The notes below the pieces were generated by a model that was not told the DNA's origin, did no database searches, and saw only the letters and a program-made list of their open reading frames with translations. A stretch of 64,000 nt of DNA, taken from NCBI RefSeq assembly GCF_017312485.1, contig NZ_BMBA01000001.1, positions 1,688,396 to 1,752,395 of the forward strand, read 5' to 3'. The translations under genes and the position numbers were made by a program. Positions 1-8,456 of the stretch are shown here, piece by piece. The stretch is from Clostridium zeae. Lineage in GTDB: Bacteria; Bacillota; Clostridia; Clostridiales; Clostridiaceae. The stretch's first letter is position 1, and each line of letters opens with the position of its first letter.

Positions 1-17
1 TATATTATATCATTTAA

Positions 18-31
18 TGCACACGTTAACA
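18..31. promoter_or_regulatory. LacI-type operator-like site at the left edge
   Basis: The 14-mer TGCACACGTTAACA is identical to the site at 5100-5113 upstream of the GPH transporter and resembles a third copy (inverted) at 5069-5082. It has the central CG and partial dyad symmetry of LacI-family operators. It lies just past the 3' end of the LacI-type regulator, so it probably belongs to the promoter of a gene lying to the left of this window and transcribed leftward. That assignment is inference. Confidence 0.5.
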
Positions 32-244
32 ATAAGTTTTTTTAAATATTTCTCTCATTACTTTATGGAAAATATAGTATTGTCTATTTAAATTTTTTAT
101 TGGCTTGTAGTGTTTTTAACAAAATAAAAAAAGACATGCCTTATACTACTAAAAATCAATTAGATCTACCTGCTTCTTAGGTATATTTAATGAATTTTAG
201 CTCCTATAATTGGCACATCTTTTTCACTTTTAAAATTCTACATC

Positions 245-1252
245 TTAATATTTCTCTAACTTAGATGCAGATTCCCTAATCATAAGTTCAGTTTTTATAT
301 ATACTTTCTCACCTTTATAGTCTTTTTTGTCAATTAAATCTATAATCGTTCTTCCACCTATTATACTTATTTCTTCCATAGGTCTCTTTACTGTAGTTAA
401 TGCAGGGGTAGCGTACTCTGCAAAACCTATGTTATCAAAACCTACTATTGATATATCCTTAGGTACTGAAAGCCCTTTTTCAAAAACAGCCTTTATAGCT
501 CCGATAGCCATATCATCGTTTGAACAAAATACTGCTGTTGGCTTGTTAGGAAGATCAAGTAATTTTTTCATAGCTTCATAACCACTCTTTATATCGTAGT
601 TTCCTCTAACCAAATATTCGCCTCTTACTGGAATATTGTTATTTAGCAAAGCTTTTAAAAATCCATCTTTTCTCTTTTTAGATGATTTAAATTCTTCTTT
701 TCCCTCTATAATAGCTATATCTTTATGGTTGTTTTCTATCAAATAACTGGCTGCTTTAAAAGCTCCTTCTTCATCATCTGATAATATATTTATTAATGAA
801 TTACCCTCGATTTCTCTATTTAAAACAATAAGTGGTATCTGTCTTTGCCATACATGATATATGAATTCATTATCCTTATCACTTTGACTCATAAGCACAA
901 TTCCATCGAATCTTTTATTATTAATTCCTGAAAAATCCTTGTAGTCATCTATACCTCTTACTACTAAATTATAGTTTTCTTTTATTACACTATTTACTCC
1001 TCTTACTATTTCATAGAAAAAACTTGGAGACGTTCCTCTGCTTATACTAGAGAAGAATAATCCAATAGTATAGGACTTATCCAAAACTAGACTTTTTGCA
1101 CTATAGTTAGGAACATAATTAAGTTCTTCAGCTATAGCCTTGATCTTAGCTTTAGTTTCTTCATTAATTAGAGGACTATCATTTAGCGCTCTCGATACAG
1201 TGGTATGCGATACATTCGCCAATTTTGCTATATCTTTTATAGTTATGCTCAT
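245..1252 (-). CDS. LacI/GalR-family transcriptional regulator
   Basis: DNA-binding repressor of the LacI/GalR family, about 335 residues. The N-terminal helix-turn-helix is at about residues 4-23 (IKDIAKLANVSHTTVSRALN), followed by the hinge region and a periplasmic-binding-protein-like effector domain (about 60-335) with the typical CSNDDMAIGA and ISIVGFDN motifs. I chose the ATG at 1252 rather than the one at 1279 because it is preceded by AAGAAGGGTG at good spacing and because family proteins begin directly with the HTH. Its neighbours are a GPH transporter and uronate isomerase, so control of hexuronate uptake or catabolism is likely. The GTTAACG-type operators at 18-31 and 5069-5113 are candidate targets. 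The effector is not readable from the sequence. Confidence 0.9.
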   Translation of the reverse strand: MSITIKDIAKLANVSHTTVSRALNDSPLINEETKAKIKAIAEELNYVPNYSAKSLVLDKSYTIGLFFSSISRGTSPSFFYEIVRGVNSVIKENYNLVVRGIDDYKDFSGINNKRFDGIVLMSQSDKDNEFIYHVWQRQIPLIVLNREIEGNSLINILSDDEEGAFKAASYLIENNHKDIAIIEGKEEFKSSKKRKDGFLKALLNNNIPVRGEYLVRGNYDIKSGYEAMKKLLDLPNKPTAVFCSNDDMAIGAIKAVFEKGLSVPKDISIVGFDNIGFAEYATPALTTVKRPMEEISIIGGRTIIDLIDKKDYKGEKVYIKTELMIRESASKLEKY

Positions 1253-1729
1253 GCTTTCACCCTTCTTATTTTTAATCAAAATCCTTAAAAACTATTAATA
1301 TTACATCTAAATTAAAGTTGTACACCTTTCATTTGAGCTACTGCTCTTATGAATATATACACTAAAATACTTTTTAAATAACACTTATTTTTAATTTTTC
1401 TATAATCTAACCAATTTGTTCTAATATGATTTTGTAGAACCATATCAAACTTTAGGTTAACAACATTATAAAGCTATGTCAATATATGAAATATAAAAAT
1501 CTATTTTTAAACCTCTTACCCATTATAATTATGTAATGTAAAAATATGAATTTCAATATAGATGAGCAAAAAACTCACTGAAGAAGGTCGCTTCAATGAA
1601 TTTTTATAGTATACAACTATTTATTAAATAAATGTTGGTGATGATTAGAAAAATCAATATATGGCAAGCATTAAGAGGATAGGACAGCTTATAGCTTAAT
1701 TATTAAATTTTCTTAGAGAGGTGTTCCAT
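1253..1729. other. Intergenic region with one hairpin
   Basis: AT-rich region between the LacI gene and the rightward transposase-like gene. The only clear structure is a 9-bp inverted repeat, TCACTGAAG (1575-1583) against CTTCAATGA (1591-1599) with one mismatch, flanked by A- and T-runs. It could be a bidirectional terminator. I see no supported coding sequence here. Confidence 0.4.
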
Positions 1730-2635
1730 TTGCTACAGCATGATGTTGAATTAAAAAAATTTGATCTTCATATTAATGATGTTCTAAAAAGAGATTTTTA
1801 TAAAGACAGAGTTGTAGATGTTTGTCCAATTTGTGAATCAAATTGGTATATTAAATATGGATTTTATAATGGAATTCAAAGATATAAATGTAAAGTGTGC
1901 CAAAAAACTTTTTCACGATCTACTAATTCATTGTGGAGTTATTCAAAAAAGAATACTAGAATTTGGATGGAATTTACTGAATTAATGACTGAAAATAGAA
2001 CTTTAAAATTCTGCGCGGAGAAGCTAAATATAAGTATTGGTACAGCTTTTTATTGGAGACATAAAATACTTCAAGCATTAAGTATAGACTCAACTCCAGA
2101 TAGTTTATCAGGAGTTGTACATATAGGAAAAGTTATTATAAAAGAAAACTTTAAAGGGTGTAGAGATGCAGAAATACTAGCCTCAGCAACACCAAGAGAA
2201 AAAATTTGGATTATTGGTGCAAAAGGACAAGAAGACTCTATGTTTATAAAACCAATATTTAAGCATTGCTGGAATCGAAGAGCTTTCAGTGAAAAAGTCT
2301 ATTCTAAAATAGAAGAAAAATCATACATTGCTCCATACGGAGACAGATATATAAATTCAGTAGCGAAGAGACATAATAGAAAAAACTCGATTAAGGTAGA
2401 GGTTGAGTATAGGATAAAATATCTTTGGCCAAATTTAAAAAAATGGCTATCACTCTTCCATGGGGTGGCCTCAAAGTATCTCCAAAGATATCTCAGTTTT
2501 TTTATAATCATGAACTTGGATAAGGTGGTCGATTACATGGACTTGATATATGATAGGTTGTTTAAAGGAAATAGATTCATAAAAACTGATGATATAAGAA
2601 TTAGAAGTTCACTTTTTCAAAGAAATTATAATTAA
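1730..2635 (+). CDS. IS1595-like zinc-ribbon transposase-like protein, catalytic residues apparently lost
   Basis: About 301 residues. The N-terminus has a zinc ribbon (C32, C35, C54, C57; CPIC...CKVC) in the arrangement of IS1595/ISXO2-type transposases, followed by the linker helix region (about 65-125). The C-terminus retains family features such as GVASKYLQRYL. However, at the position where IS1595 enzymes carry the first catalytic Asp (normally a DET-type motif) this protein reads VVHIGKVI (about 129-136), and the region expected to carry the second Asp reads VYSKIEEKSY. The start is taken as TTG at 1730 because AGAGAGGTG sits 7-8 nt upstream; GTG at 1721 is an alternative. It is the only rightward gene before position 55,854. 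The reading frame is intact, so it may be a repurposed or recently inactivated transposase. I see no convincing terminal inverted repeats. Confidence 0.7.
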   Translation: MLQHDVELKKFDLHINDVLKRDFYKDRVVDVCPICESNWYIKYGFYNGIQRYKCKVCQKTFSRSTNSLWSYSKKNTRIWMEFTELMTENRTLKFCAEKLNISIGTAFYWRHKILQALSIDSTPDSLSGVVHIGKVIIKENFKGCRDAEILASATPREKIWIIGAKGQEDSMFIKPIFKHCWNRRAFSEKVYSKIEEKSYIAPYGDRYINSVAKRHNRKNSIKVEVEYRIKYLWPNLKKWLSLFHGVASKYLQRYLSFFIIMNLDKVVDYMDLIYDRLFKGNRFIKTDDIRIRSSLFQRNYN

Positions 2636-3455
2636 ATATAACTCTGAATAATCCTTGGGAAGTATATTGAAAATTCAGCTTTTTGTCTGATTAAAATTTA
2701 ATATAGTTGAAAATATTTTCTTGATATTAATTAAAATTAATAAGATAGTAAAACAGCTAATTTACTCTGAAGAAATTGTAAAGAGATGTAGCTTATTAGA
2801 AAACTGTTTTAATACTGTACTAGGTTCAGAGAAGAAGCTTTAAAAACATAAAGTTAACAACATGGTTGTCCGCCTTCGCATAAATATTTAACAACATTTA
2901 ATTAATATATAACTGTATAATGAAAAAATATACTATAAGTATATAGCTTGCGATAAATAATAGTGTGTTTATTGCAAAAATACACTATTATAACTATCTT
3001 TGATGTCTAAGTTCTATTTAATTTGATTAATCAATTAATAGCTTAAAGTATATTTACTACGATATTTTTATGAATAAAACTTATTAGACCTTATATATAT
3101 AAATAAAAAACAAGTACCTATTTATTATAAGTACTTGCTTTCCACATGATTTTTATAGAATTTAAATCTATAACATTTATTTAGGCATACAGTTCATTAT
3201 ACTTAGGGTTAGTAGCGGAAAAATATGTTTAGTCTCAAATGAACCGTATACTTTATATAAATTAAATCACTTATTATCAAAACTAAGTTAATGGTCCTTG
3301 TGGGTAATAAGGAAGAAGTTCAGAGATAAGCTCTATAGTACTATAGAAGTAGGTGGATTTTTACTAAATTTAAGTATTATATATTGAGCTTATCTATGAA
3401 ATTGTAGTCTTAAACAATAATTGATTAAATTATATACATTATATTAATTAAATTA
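2636..3455. other. Long gene-free region with hairpins
   Basis: About 820 bases of AT-rich DNA with no supported gene. It contains a hairpin, TAATAGTGT (2958-2966) against ACACTATTA (2982-2990), and a leftward terminator at 3101-3137. Between 3180 and 3440 only short fragments without start signals are open, and this stretch may hold decayed coding sequence. Together with the adjacent transposase-like gene, it suggests an old insertion scar within the hexuronate locus. Confidence 0.4.
3101..3137 (-). terminator. Intrinsic terminator, leftward
   Basis: A perfect 7-bp stem, CAAGTAC (3111-3117) against GTACTTG (3131-3137), with a U-tract on the minus-strand transcript (complement of 3101-3110). 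It lies about 320 nt beyond the GPH transporter stop, so it may end that transcript after a long 3' untranslated region. Confidence 0.6.
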
Positions 3456-4811
3456 TTATGCTCTGCTTGATTCATACTTTCCAGCTTGAAGATCAGTAAC
3501 GATTTCTTTGTACTTCTTATCTGATAATCCGTACAATACTCCAAGTACTATTGCAGCTATTATTAAGGCTATACAAGGATATAACATTAATAATCCCTTC
3601 ATTCCTAATAATGTTTGAGCTGATTGTTTTACGTTTGGAACATATCCTATTAATGCTAAACCAAAACCTGAAAGAGATCCTGCTATTGCTTGAGCTATCT
3701 TTCTTGAGAAGTTAAATGCTGAGTAAGTTATACCTTCTCTTCTTTCACCTGTATGCCATTCACCGTAATCTATAACGTCTGAAACAAATGCCCATGTAAC
3801 ACCGTTTGGTAGTGCTATTCCGATATATGATATAGCTAATAGTATTGTAAATGGAACTATATGAACTGGTAGTATAAAGTTTAGTCCGTCAGCTATGAAA
3901 GCCATTGAAAATCCTAATATTGCTGTTCTCTTCTTTCCTAATTTCTTTACTAATGTAGGTATGAAAAGTATTGCAATTACCGAACTACCTATTGTAAAGA
4001 AGTTTGTTCTAGCTAAAAGGGCTTGATTTCCAAGATAATATTGACAGAAATATATCATCATTGAAGTTTTAATATTATAAGCTGATATTGAGAATACAGT
4101 CATAAGTATTAAAGTAAGTAATGGTTTGTTTGTAAATACAGCTGTTGCAAAATCTTTTGGTCTTATCTTTTCAGCACTTCTCTTAACTTCTACGACTTCT
4201 TTCGTGTTTTTGAAAGTTACGAAGAAAGATATTACACCTACTAAAGACATTATTCCTGCAGCTATTGGGAAACCTATTTTTGTGTTAGAAAAAGATGTTA
4301 CTATTGGCATAAATACTACACTAGTAATTAATAGCGCTGAAACTGAACCCGCTTGTCTAAAGGAAGCTAGATTAGCTCTATCTTGAACATCTTGAGTCAT
4401 AACTGAAGCTAATGAACCGTAAGGAACGTTAGTAAATGAATATAGAAGTCCCCATATCATGTATGTAGCGTATCCATATATTAATTTTTGATGAGCTGTT
4501 GCACCCATTGGTGTTGTAAATGTTATTACAGTAAGTATTGCAAGTAGTATACTTGAGAAGAACATTACTGGCTTAAATCTTCCATTTTTACCTATATTCT
4601 TTCTTGAATCAATTGCTATACCTGCTATTGGATCCATGAATGCATCAAATACCTTTGTGAATAAGAATATTCCTCCTGCTGCAGCTGATGCTATCCCACA
4701 AACGTCTGTGTAAAACTTTAGCAAGTACGCTTGCCCTAAGTCGAACATGAAGCCATTACCAAAATCACCTAGACCGTATGAAATCTTTTCTTTCAACGTT
4801 AATTTACTCAT
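3456..4811 (-). CDS. GPH-family (glycoside-pentoside-hexuronide) cation symporter
   Basis: A 451-residue polytopic membrane protein of the MFS_2/GPH type, with the N-terminal motif YGLGDFGNGF and the DAFMDPIAGIAIDS loop typical of melibiose/glucuronide-type sodium or proton symporters. About 12 membrane segments are evident. The start at 4811 is supported by AAGAGGTAAC. With uronate isomerase immediately upstream and a LacI regulator downstream, its substrate is probably a hexuronate or a uronic-acid-containing oligosaccharide (inference). Its 320-bp upstream region carries two operator-like palindromes (5069-5082, 5100-5113) and a cre-like site (4977-4990), so it probably has its own promoter rather than depending only on readthrough from uxaC. 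Confidence 0.88.
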   Translation of the reverse strand: MSKLTLKEKISYGLGDFGNGFMFDLGQAYLLKFYTDVCGIASAAAGGIFLFTKVFDAFMDPIAGIAIDSRKNIGKNGRFKPVMFFSSILLAILTVITFTTPMGATAHQKLIYGYATYMIWGLLYSFTNVPYGSLASVMTQDVQDRANLASFRQAGSVSALLITSVVFMPIVTSFSNTKIGFPIAAGIMSLVGVISFFVTFKNTKEVVEVKRSAEKIRPKDFATAVFTNKPLLTLILMTVFSISAYNIKTSMMIYFCQYYLGNQALLARTNFFTIGSSVIAILFIPTLVKKLGKKRTAILGFSMAFIADGLNFILPVHIVPFTILLAISYIGIALPNGVTWAFVSDVIDYGEWHTGERREGITYSAFNFSRKIAQAIAGSLSGFGLALIGYVPNVKQSAQTLLGMKGLLMLYPCIALIIAAIVLGVLYGLSDKKYKEIVTDLQAGKYESSRA

Positions 4812-4976
4812 ACTAGTTACCTCTTTCTTAATATTATTATTTAAATAAATTTTATAAATACCTTTTTCCTTTAATTGCTTAAGTCCTATTATGGAATTTT
4901 TTTATAAAATGCTTTACTAACCTGATATTATTTGATGGTTTATTGGTTTAATTTATATTTAGTTTATATTGTTTTT

Positions 4977-4990
4977 CAATAACGTTTACA
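4977..4990 (-). promoter_or_regulatory. cre-like site before the GPH transporter
   Basis: On the minus strand this reads TGTAAACGTTATTG, matching the CcpA cre consensus TGWAANCGNTNWCA except at the last two positions. It lies about 165 nt before the transporter start codon. Catabolite repression is inferred, not shown. Confidence 0.4.
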
Positions 4991-5068
4991 CAAAAACTTT
5001 TTTTATATCTTTGCTGTAAAACTTTAAATTATTGATTTTCATAAGTGTATATATAGTTTATATATTTG

Positions 5069-5113
5069 GGTTAACGCATGCAATAATATTATCGCCCTTT
5101 GCACACGTTAACA
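5069..5113. promoter_or_regulatory. Paired LacI-type operators before the GPH transporter
   Basis: Two related 14-mers face each other: GGTTAACGCATGCA (5069-5082) and TGCACACGTTAACA (5100-5113). The second is identical to 18-31. Centre-to-centre spacing is 31 bp, about three helical turns. Both have a central CG step, as in LacI-family operators. The adjacent regulator at 245-1252 is the natural candidate to bind them. The region sits between the uxaC stop and the transporter start. Confidence 0.6.
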
Positions 5114-5130
5114 ATTTTACTGCTTTATTT

Positions 5131-6531
5131 CTATAAGTTAAAGTACTCTTTAGCATTTCTATATGATATATCTTGAACTATGCTTCCTAAAAGTTCTATA
5201 TTATCTGGAACTTCTCCATTTTCAACCCATTCACCAATAAGATTACATACTATTCTTCTGAAATACTCATGTCTTGGGTATGATAAGAAGCTTCTTGAAT
5301 CTGTAAGCATTCCAACAAATCTGCTTAAAAGTCCCAAGTTAGCTAATGCTTTCATTTGTTGAGTCATTCCATCTATACTATCATTAAACCACCAGCCTGA
5401 ACCAAACTGTATCTTTCCTGGTATTCCATCTCCTTGGAAGTTTCCAAGCATTGTTCCAAGAACATAGTTATCTTTTGGATTCAATGTATATAATATAGTC
5501 TTTGGAAGTAAATCTTCTCTATTTAATGAATCTAAGAATCTAGAAAGTGCCTCTGCTACTTGTCCATCATTAATTGAGTCAAATCCAGTATCTGCTCCTA
5601 ATTTATTAAACATTTTTGTGTTATTATTTCTAAGAGCTCCTATATGAAGTTGCATTGCCCATCCTAATTTATGATAAATCTTAGCTACAAAGCCTAAAGT
5701 GAATGTTTTATACTTCTTTTCTTCTTCAAAACTAACAGCTTCACCTTTTAATGCTTTTGCAAATATTTCTGCAGCTTCTTCTTTAGTTGAATCTGCATAT
5801 ACTACTGTATCTAAAGCATGATCTGATACTCGACATCCAACAGAGTGGAAGAATTCAACTCTTGATTCAAAAGCTTGTAAGAATGCTTCATAATCAGTTA
5901 TTTCTTTGCCTGATACTTCTTCTAGTTTTTTAACCCATGGTAAGAATGTAGCTCTATTTATTTCGATTCCTTTATCTGGTCTAAAAGTTGGTAAAACTTT
6001 TACATTAAAGTCTTCTATTTCTTTAAGTTTTATATGATACTCAAGTGAATCAACTGGATCATCAGTTGTACATATTGCTTCTACATTAGATTTTTTAATC
6101 AAATCTCTTGCTGCAAAATCACCTGCGTTTAGTATCTCATTAGACTTGTCCCATATCTGAGGAGCAGTTTTTTCAGTTAAAGGCTCATAGATTCCAAAAA
6201 ATCTTTGAAGCTCTAAGTGAGTCCAATGATAAAGTGGATTTCCTATAGCAACTTGCAATGTCTTTGCCCATGCTAAAAATTTATCATAGTCACTTGCATC
6301 TCCAGTTATAGTGTTTTCATCTACTCCATTACTTCTCATTGCTCTCCACTTATAGTGATCCCCATATAACCAAACTTCAGTTATATTTTTAAATCTTTTA
6401 TTCTCATAAATTTCTTTAGGATTTAAATGGCAGTGATAGTCAATGATTGGCATACTTTTTGAATAATCATGGAATAATTTTACTGCTGTTTCATTTGATA
6501 ATAGAAAATTTTCATCCATAAATTTTTTCAT
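5131..6531 (-). CDS. uxaC: Uronate isomerase
   Basis: Cytoplasmic isomerase converting D-glucuronate to D-fructuronate and D-galacturonate to D-tagaturonate, the first step of hexuronate catabolism. About 466 residues, close to the usual 470. The N-terminal KKFMDENFLLSNETAVKLFH and YHCHLNPKEI motif (metal-binding HxH of the amidohydrolase TIM barrel) are diagnostic. WWFNDSIDGM and SYPRHEYFRR near the C-terminus are also family signatures. I chose ATG 6531 because AAGGTGAT precedes it and because homologues begin at this motif; ATG 6552 would put the ribosome binding site inside the coding region. It is preceded by a clear sigma-A-type promoter bracketed by two palindromic operators. Confidence 0.95.
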   Translation of the reverse strand: MKKFMDENFLLSNETAVKLFHDYSKSMPIIDYHCHLNPKEIYENKRFKNITEVWLYGDHYKWRAMRSNGVDENTITGDASDYDKFLAWAKTLQVAIGNPLYHWTHLELQRFFGIYEPLTEKTAPQIWDKSNEILNAGDFAARDLIKKSNVEAICTTDDPVDSLEYHIKLKEIEDFNVKVLPTFRPDKGIEINRATFLPWVKKLEEVSGKEITDYEAFLQAFESRVEFFHSVGCRVSDHALDTVVYADSTKEEAAEIFAKALKGEAVSFEEEKKYKTFTLGFVAKIYHKLGWAMQLHIGALRNNNTKMFNKLGADTGFDSINDGQVAEALSRFLDSLNREDLLPKTILYTLNPKDNYVLGTMLGNFQGDGIPGKIQFGSGWWFNDSIDGMTQQMKALANLGLLSRFVGMLTDSRSFLSYPRHEYFRRIVCNLIGEWVENGEVPDNIELLGSIVQDISYRNAKEYFNL

Positions 6532-6566
6532 AATAATCACCTTACTTTTCATTTAACTTTTATAAA

Positions 6567-6582
6567 TTGTTCACGTGAACAA
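6567..6582. promoter_or_regulatory. Perfect 16-bp operator, promoter-proximal copy
   Basis: TTGTTCACGTGAACAA is a perfect palindrome with a central CG, typical of LacI-family operators. It lies downstream of the uxaC -10 box, over the start of the predicted transcript, where bound repressor would block initiation or elongation. It differs from the GTTAACG-type sites before the GPH transporter. Confidence 0.75.
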
Positions 6583-6596
6583 TCACTTACAATGTT

Positions 6597-6625
6597 ATTA
6601 TAATCGTTTTCTTAAAAGAATACAA
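6597..6625 (-). promoter_or_regulatory. uxaC promoter
   Basis: On the minus strand, TTGTAT (-35, 6620-6625) and a perfect TATAAT (-10, 6597-6602) are separated by exactly 17 bp. Predicted transcription starts near 6590, giving a leader of about 60 nt. The promoter is bracketed by two near-identical palindromic operators. Confidence 0.8.
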
Positions 6626-6633
6626 TAGAAAAA

Positions 6634-6647
6634 TGTTCACGTGAACA
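6634..6647. promoter_or_regulatory. Perfect operator, upstream copy
   Basis: TGTTCACGTGAACA is the same palindrome core as at 6567-6582, with its centre 66 bp away. It sits just upstream of the -35 box. Two identical operators flanking a promoter suggest cooperative or looping repression. Confidence 0.72.
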
Positions 6648-6788
6648 AAGTTTTTGTGAAATTATTCACTATTTTTTATCAATGCATTTATTAGTATTAG
6701 TTTGTATGGTTTACGGTACTTTTTAACGATTCTCATTTATACATCTATGTAAAAATATTCAATAACACTTTATACTTTCTTATATATT

Positions 6789-6817
6789 AAAAAAGTAGGC
6801 ATGCAATGCATACCTAC
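6789..6817 (-). terminator. Intrinsic terminator after the small Asn/Gln-rich gene
   Basis: A 10-bp stem, GTAGGCATGC (6795-6804) against GCATACCTAC (6808-6817), with one wobble, a 3-nt loop and a run of six U residues on the minus strand (complement of 6789-6794). Confidence 0.85.
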
Positions 6818-6888
6818 CAGCATAAATATAATACTTACTTTTGTTTTGTGTAGATGCTTTTCTTCCTCTACGCCACTGTTAATTCCTT

Positions 6889-7098
6889 CTAAAACTCCTG
6901 ATTAAATGATGGAGTTTTGCTATCTAAACTTACCACGTTTCCCGGTATAGATTGAGGCGCTGTTAATTGTTTTCCTGCTTGACTCCCCGGACTATTAGTG
7001 TTCGTACTGTAAGCAGAATTAGTGAGACCATTTTGTCCTTGCTTTGATTGTTGATTTGCTTTTTTAGTTTCTTGTACCCCATTCTTATTAACAATCAT
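6889..7098 (-). CDS. Small Asn/Gln/Ser/Thr-rich hydrophilic protein
   Basis: About 69 residues, without Cys or Trp, rich in Asn, Gln, Ser and Thr (for example NQQSKQGQNGLTNSAY). It has no membrane segment or signal peptide. The start at 7098 is chosen because AAAAGGAG lies at proper spacing upstream; the in-frame GTG at 7119 overlaps that ribosome binding site. It stands alone and is followed by a strong terminator, so it is probably a real monocistronic gene. The composition recalls spore small acid-soluble proteins of the gamma type and other spore or coat peptides, but I do not see a diagnostic motif and leave the function open. Confidence 0.6.
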   Translation of the reverse strand: MIVNKNGVQETKKANQQSKQGQNGLTNSAYSTNTNSPGSQAGKQLTAPQSIPGNVVSLDSKTPSFNQEF

Positions 7099-7329
7099 GA
7101 TTTTATTCTCCTTTTCCACTTGTAATTAAATACACAGCTAAACTTTATTTAAGTTCAAAATCACTTCTTTATTTAACTTACCAATTATATCTTGTGTATT
7201 TTATAGAGACTTATCACAAGTAAATCAAACTATAATTGGTTTATTAATGGTTTCTCATTCAAAATTTATGTATTCTATTATATCTTAAAATTTCCTACTA
7301 AAGTTTTTAGATCACCAGTAAGCTCAGTT

Positions 7330-8244
7330 CTATCCTAATTTCAATACTACAACTAATAAAGTTATAATAACTAAACTTATCAATATAGATAATGAATTAA
7401 CAAGTCCTGATTTTTCCTTACTCCCTCCACACTTTATTGTGTTTATTACATTTAGTGCTGACATAGGTGCAAACATTATAAGTACTACTATTATTTTAAC
7501 TTCCTTACCAAAAGGCATAAAGTTATAAACTATGTACGCAAAAACTGCATTTAAGGAATAACGGATTATTAGGGCTGTCCATACTTGTTTTAAAACGCTT
7601 TTTTCAAATACTAACTCAAAAGATAATCCTATCATAAACATAGCCAAAAATGCGTTAGCATTACCAACCAAGCTAGCTATACTGTATACAGCCTTGGGAA
7701 ACTTAATATTAGCAAAATAGCAAAAAAGCATAACTAAATATACATCAAAAGGTACTGAAGAAAATACTTTAAGTAAAAAGTCTTTCACAGAATTCTTCTC
7801 CTTTTTAGTTACCTGTGATGCTATAGCATAAGTAACTCCTGTGCACATAATCGCATTTCCAGCATCAAAAAGACATGCTACAATCACTCCCATACTTCCT
7901 AAAAAACTTTGTAAATATGGCATTGCAAAAGTACCTATATTGTAGCCTGAATAATTTATTATATTGAAAGCTTTGTTATTATTATCTCTTTTTAATGCTA
8001 TTAGATAACCTATTCCACTCATTATTAGATTCATTAATAACCCAATAAAAGTTATAGAGATTAGGCTTACATCTTTCTGAAAGTTTGAAAATGCAGATAC
8101 AACTGCAGCTGGAAGAGTTATATTCATTATAATCTTCATCACAGTAGTTTGATCTCTAGAATCAAATAAACCTATCTTTTTCAGCAAATATCCAATTATT
8201 ATTATGCACACATATCCAGCAGCTTTTATCAAAACTAAATCCAT
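7330..8244 (-). CDS. AEC-family (auxin efflux carrier-type) transporter
   Basis: A 304-residue membrane protein with about ten hydrophobic segments in the two-halves arrangement of the AEC family. The N-terminal GYLLKKIGLFD and the conserved NITLPAAVV (segment 2) are characteristic. Bacterial members include malate/malonate permeases, so an organic acid is a reasonable substrate guess, but the sequence does not decide it. The start at 8244 has GGGGGC upstream. It follows the PocR-MCP gene but is separated from it by a terminator, so the two are probably transcribed independently. Confidence 0.8.
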   Translation of the reverse strand: MDLVLIKAAGYVCIIIIGYLLKKIGLFDSRDQTTVMKIIMNITLPAAVVSAFSNFQKDVSLISITFIGLLMNLIMSGIGYLIALKRDNNNKAFNIINYSGYNIGTFAMPYLQSFLGSMGVIVACLFDAGNAIMCTGVTYAIASQVTKKEKNSVKDFLLKVFSSVPFDVYLVMLFCYFANIKFPKAVYSIASLVGNANAFLAMFMIGLSFELVFEKSVLKQVWTALIIRYSLNAVFAYIVYNFMPFGKEVKIIVVLIMFAPMSALNVINTIKCGGSKEKSGLVNSLSILISLVIITLLVVVLKLG

Positions 8245-8387
8245 AACAATTAAGCCCCCATTTCACGAAAAGATTCATAACTAAAACAATAATCTCTTTT
8301 GATCTAATAAACAATATTTTTTCAAAATTTGAAACATCACTTTCTTTTACAACGCATATTTATACCATAATCTTCATAAATAGCAAA

Positions 8388-8423
8388 AATATTGCCAGAA
8401 TCCTTTCGGACTCTGGCAATATT
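8388..8423 (-). terminator. Intrinsic terminator after the PocR-MCP gene
   Basis: A 16-bp stem (8388-8403 against 8408-8423) with one wobble pair, a four-base loop and U residues following on the minus strand. Confidence 0.85.
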
Positions 8424-8456
8424 CAGTAAACAATTTTAATATGTATCTACAAGTAT

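Noticed and set aside
1575-1599. Hairpin considered as the left terminal inverted repeat of the transposase-like gene
   Set aside because: No matching inverted copy was found downstream of 2635, and the structure is flanked by A and T runs like a terminator.
3180-3440. Possible remnant gene in the region right of the leftward terminator
   Set aside because: Only fragments of under 30 codons without start signals; too little to assign.
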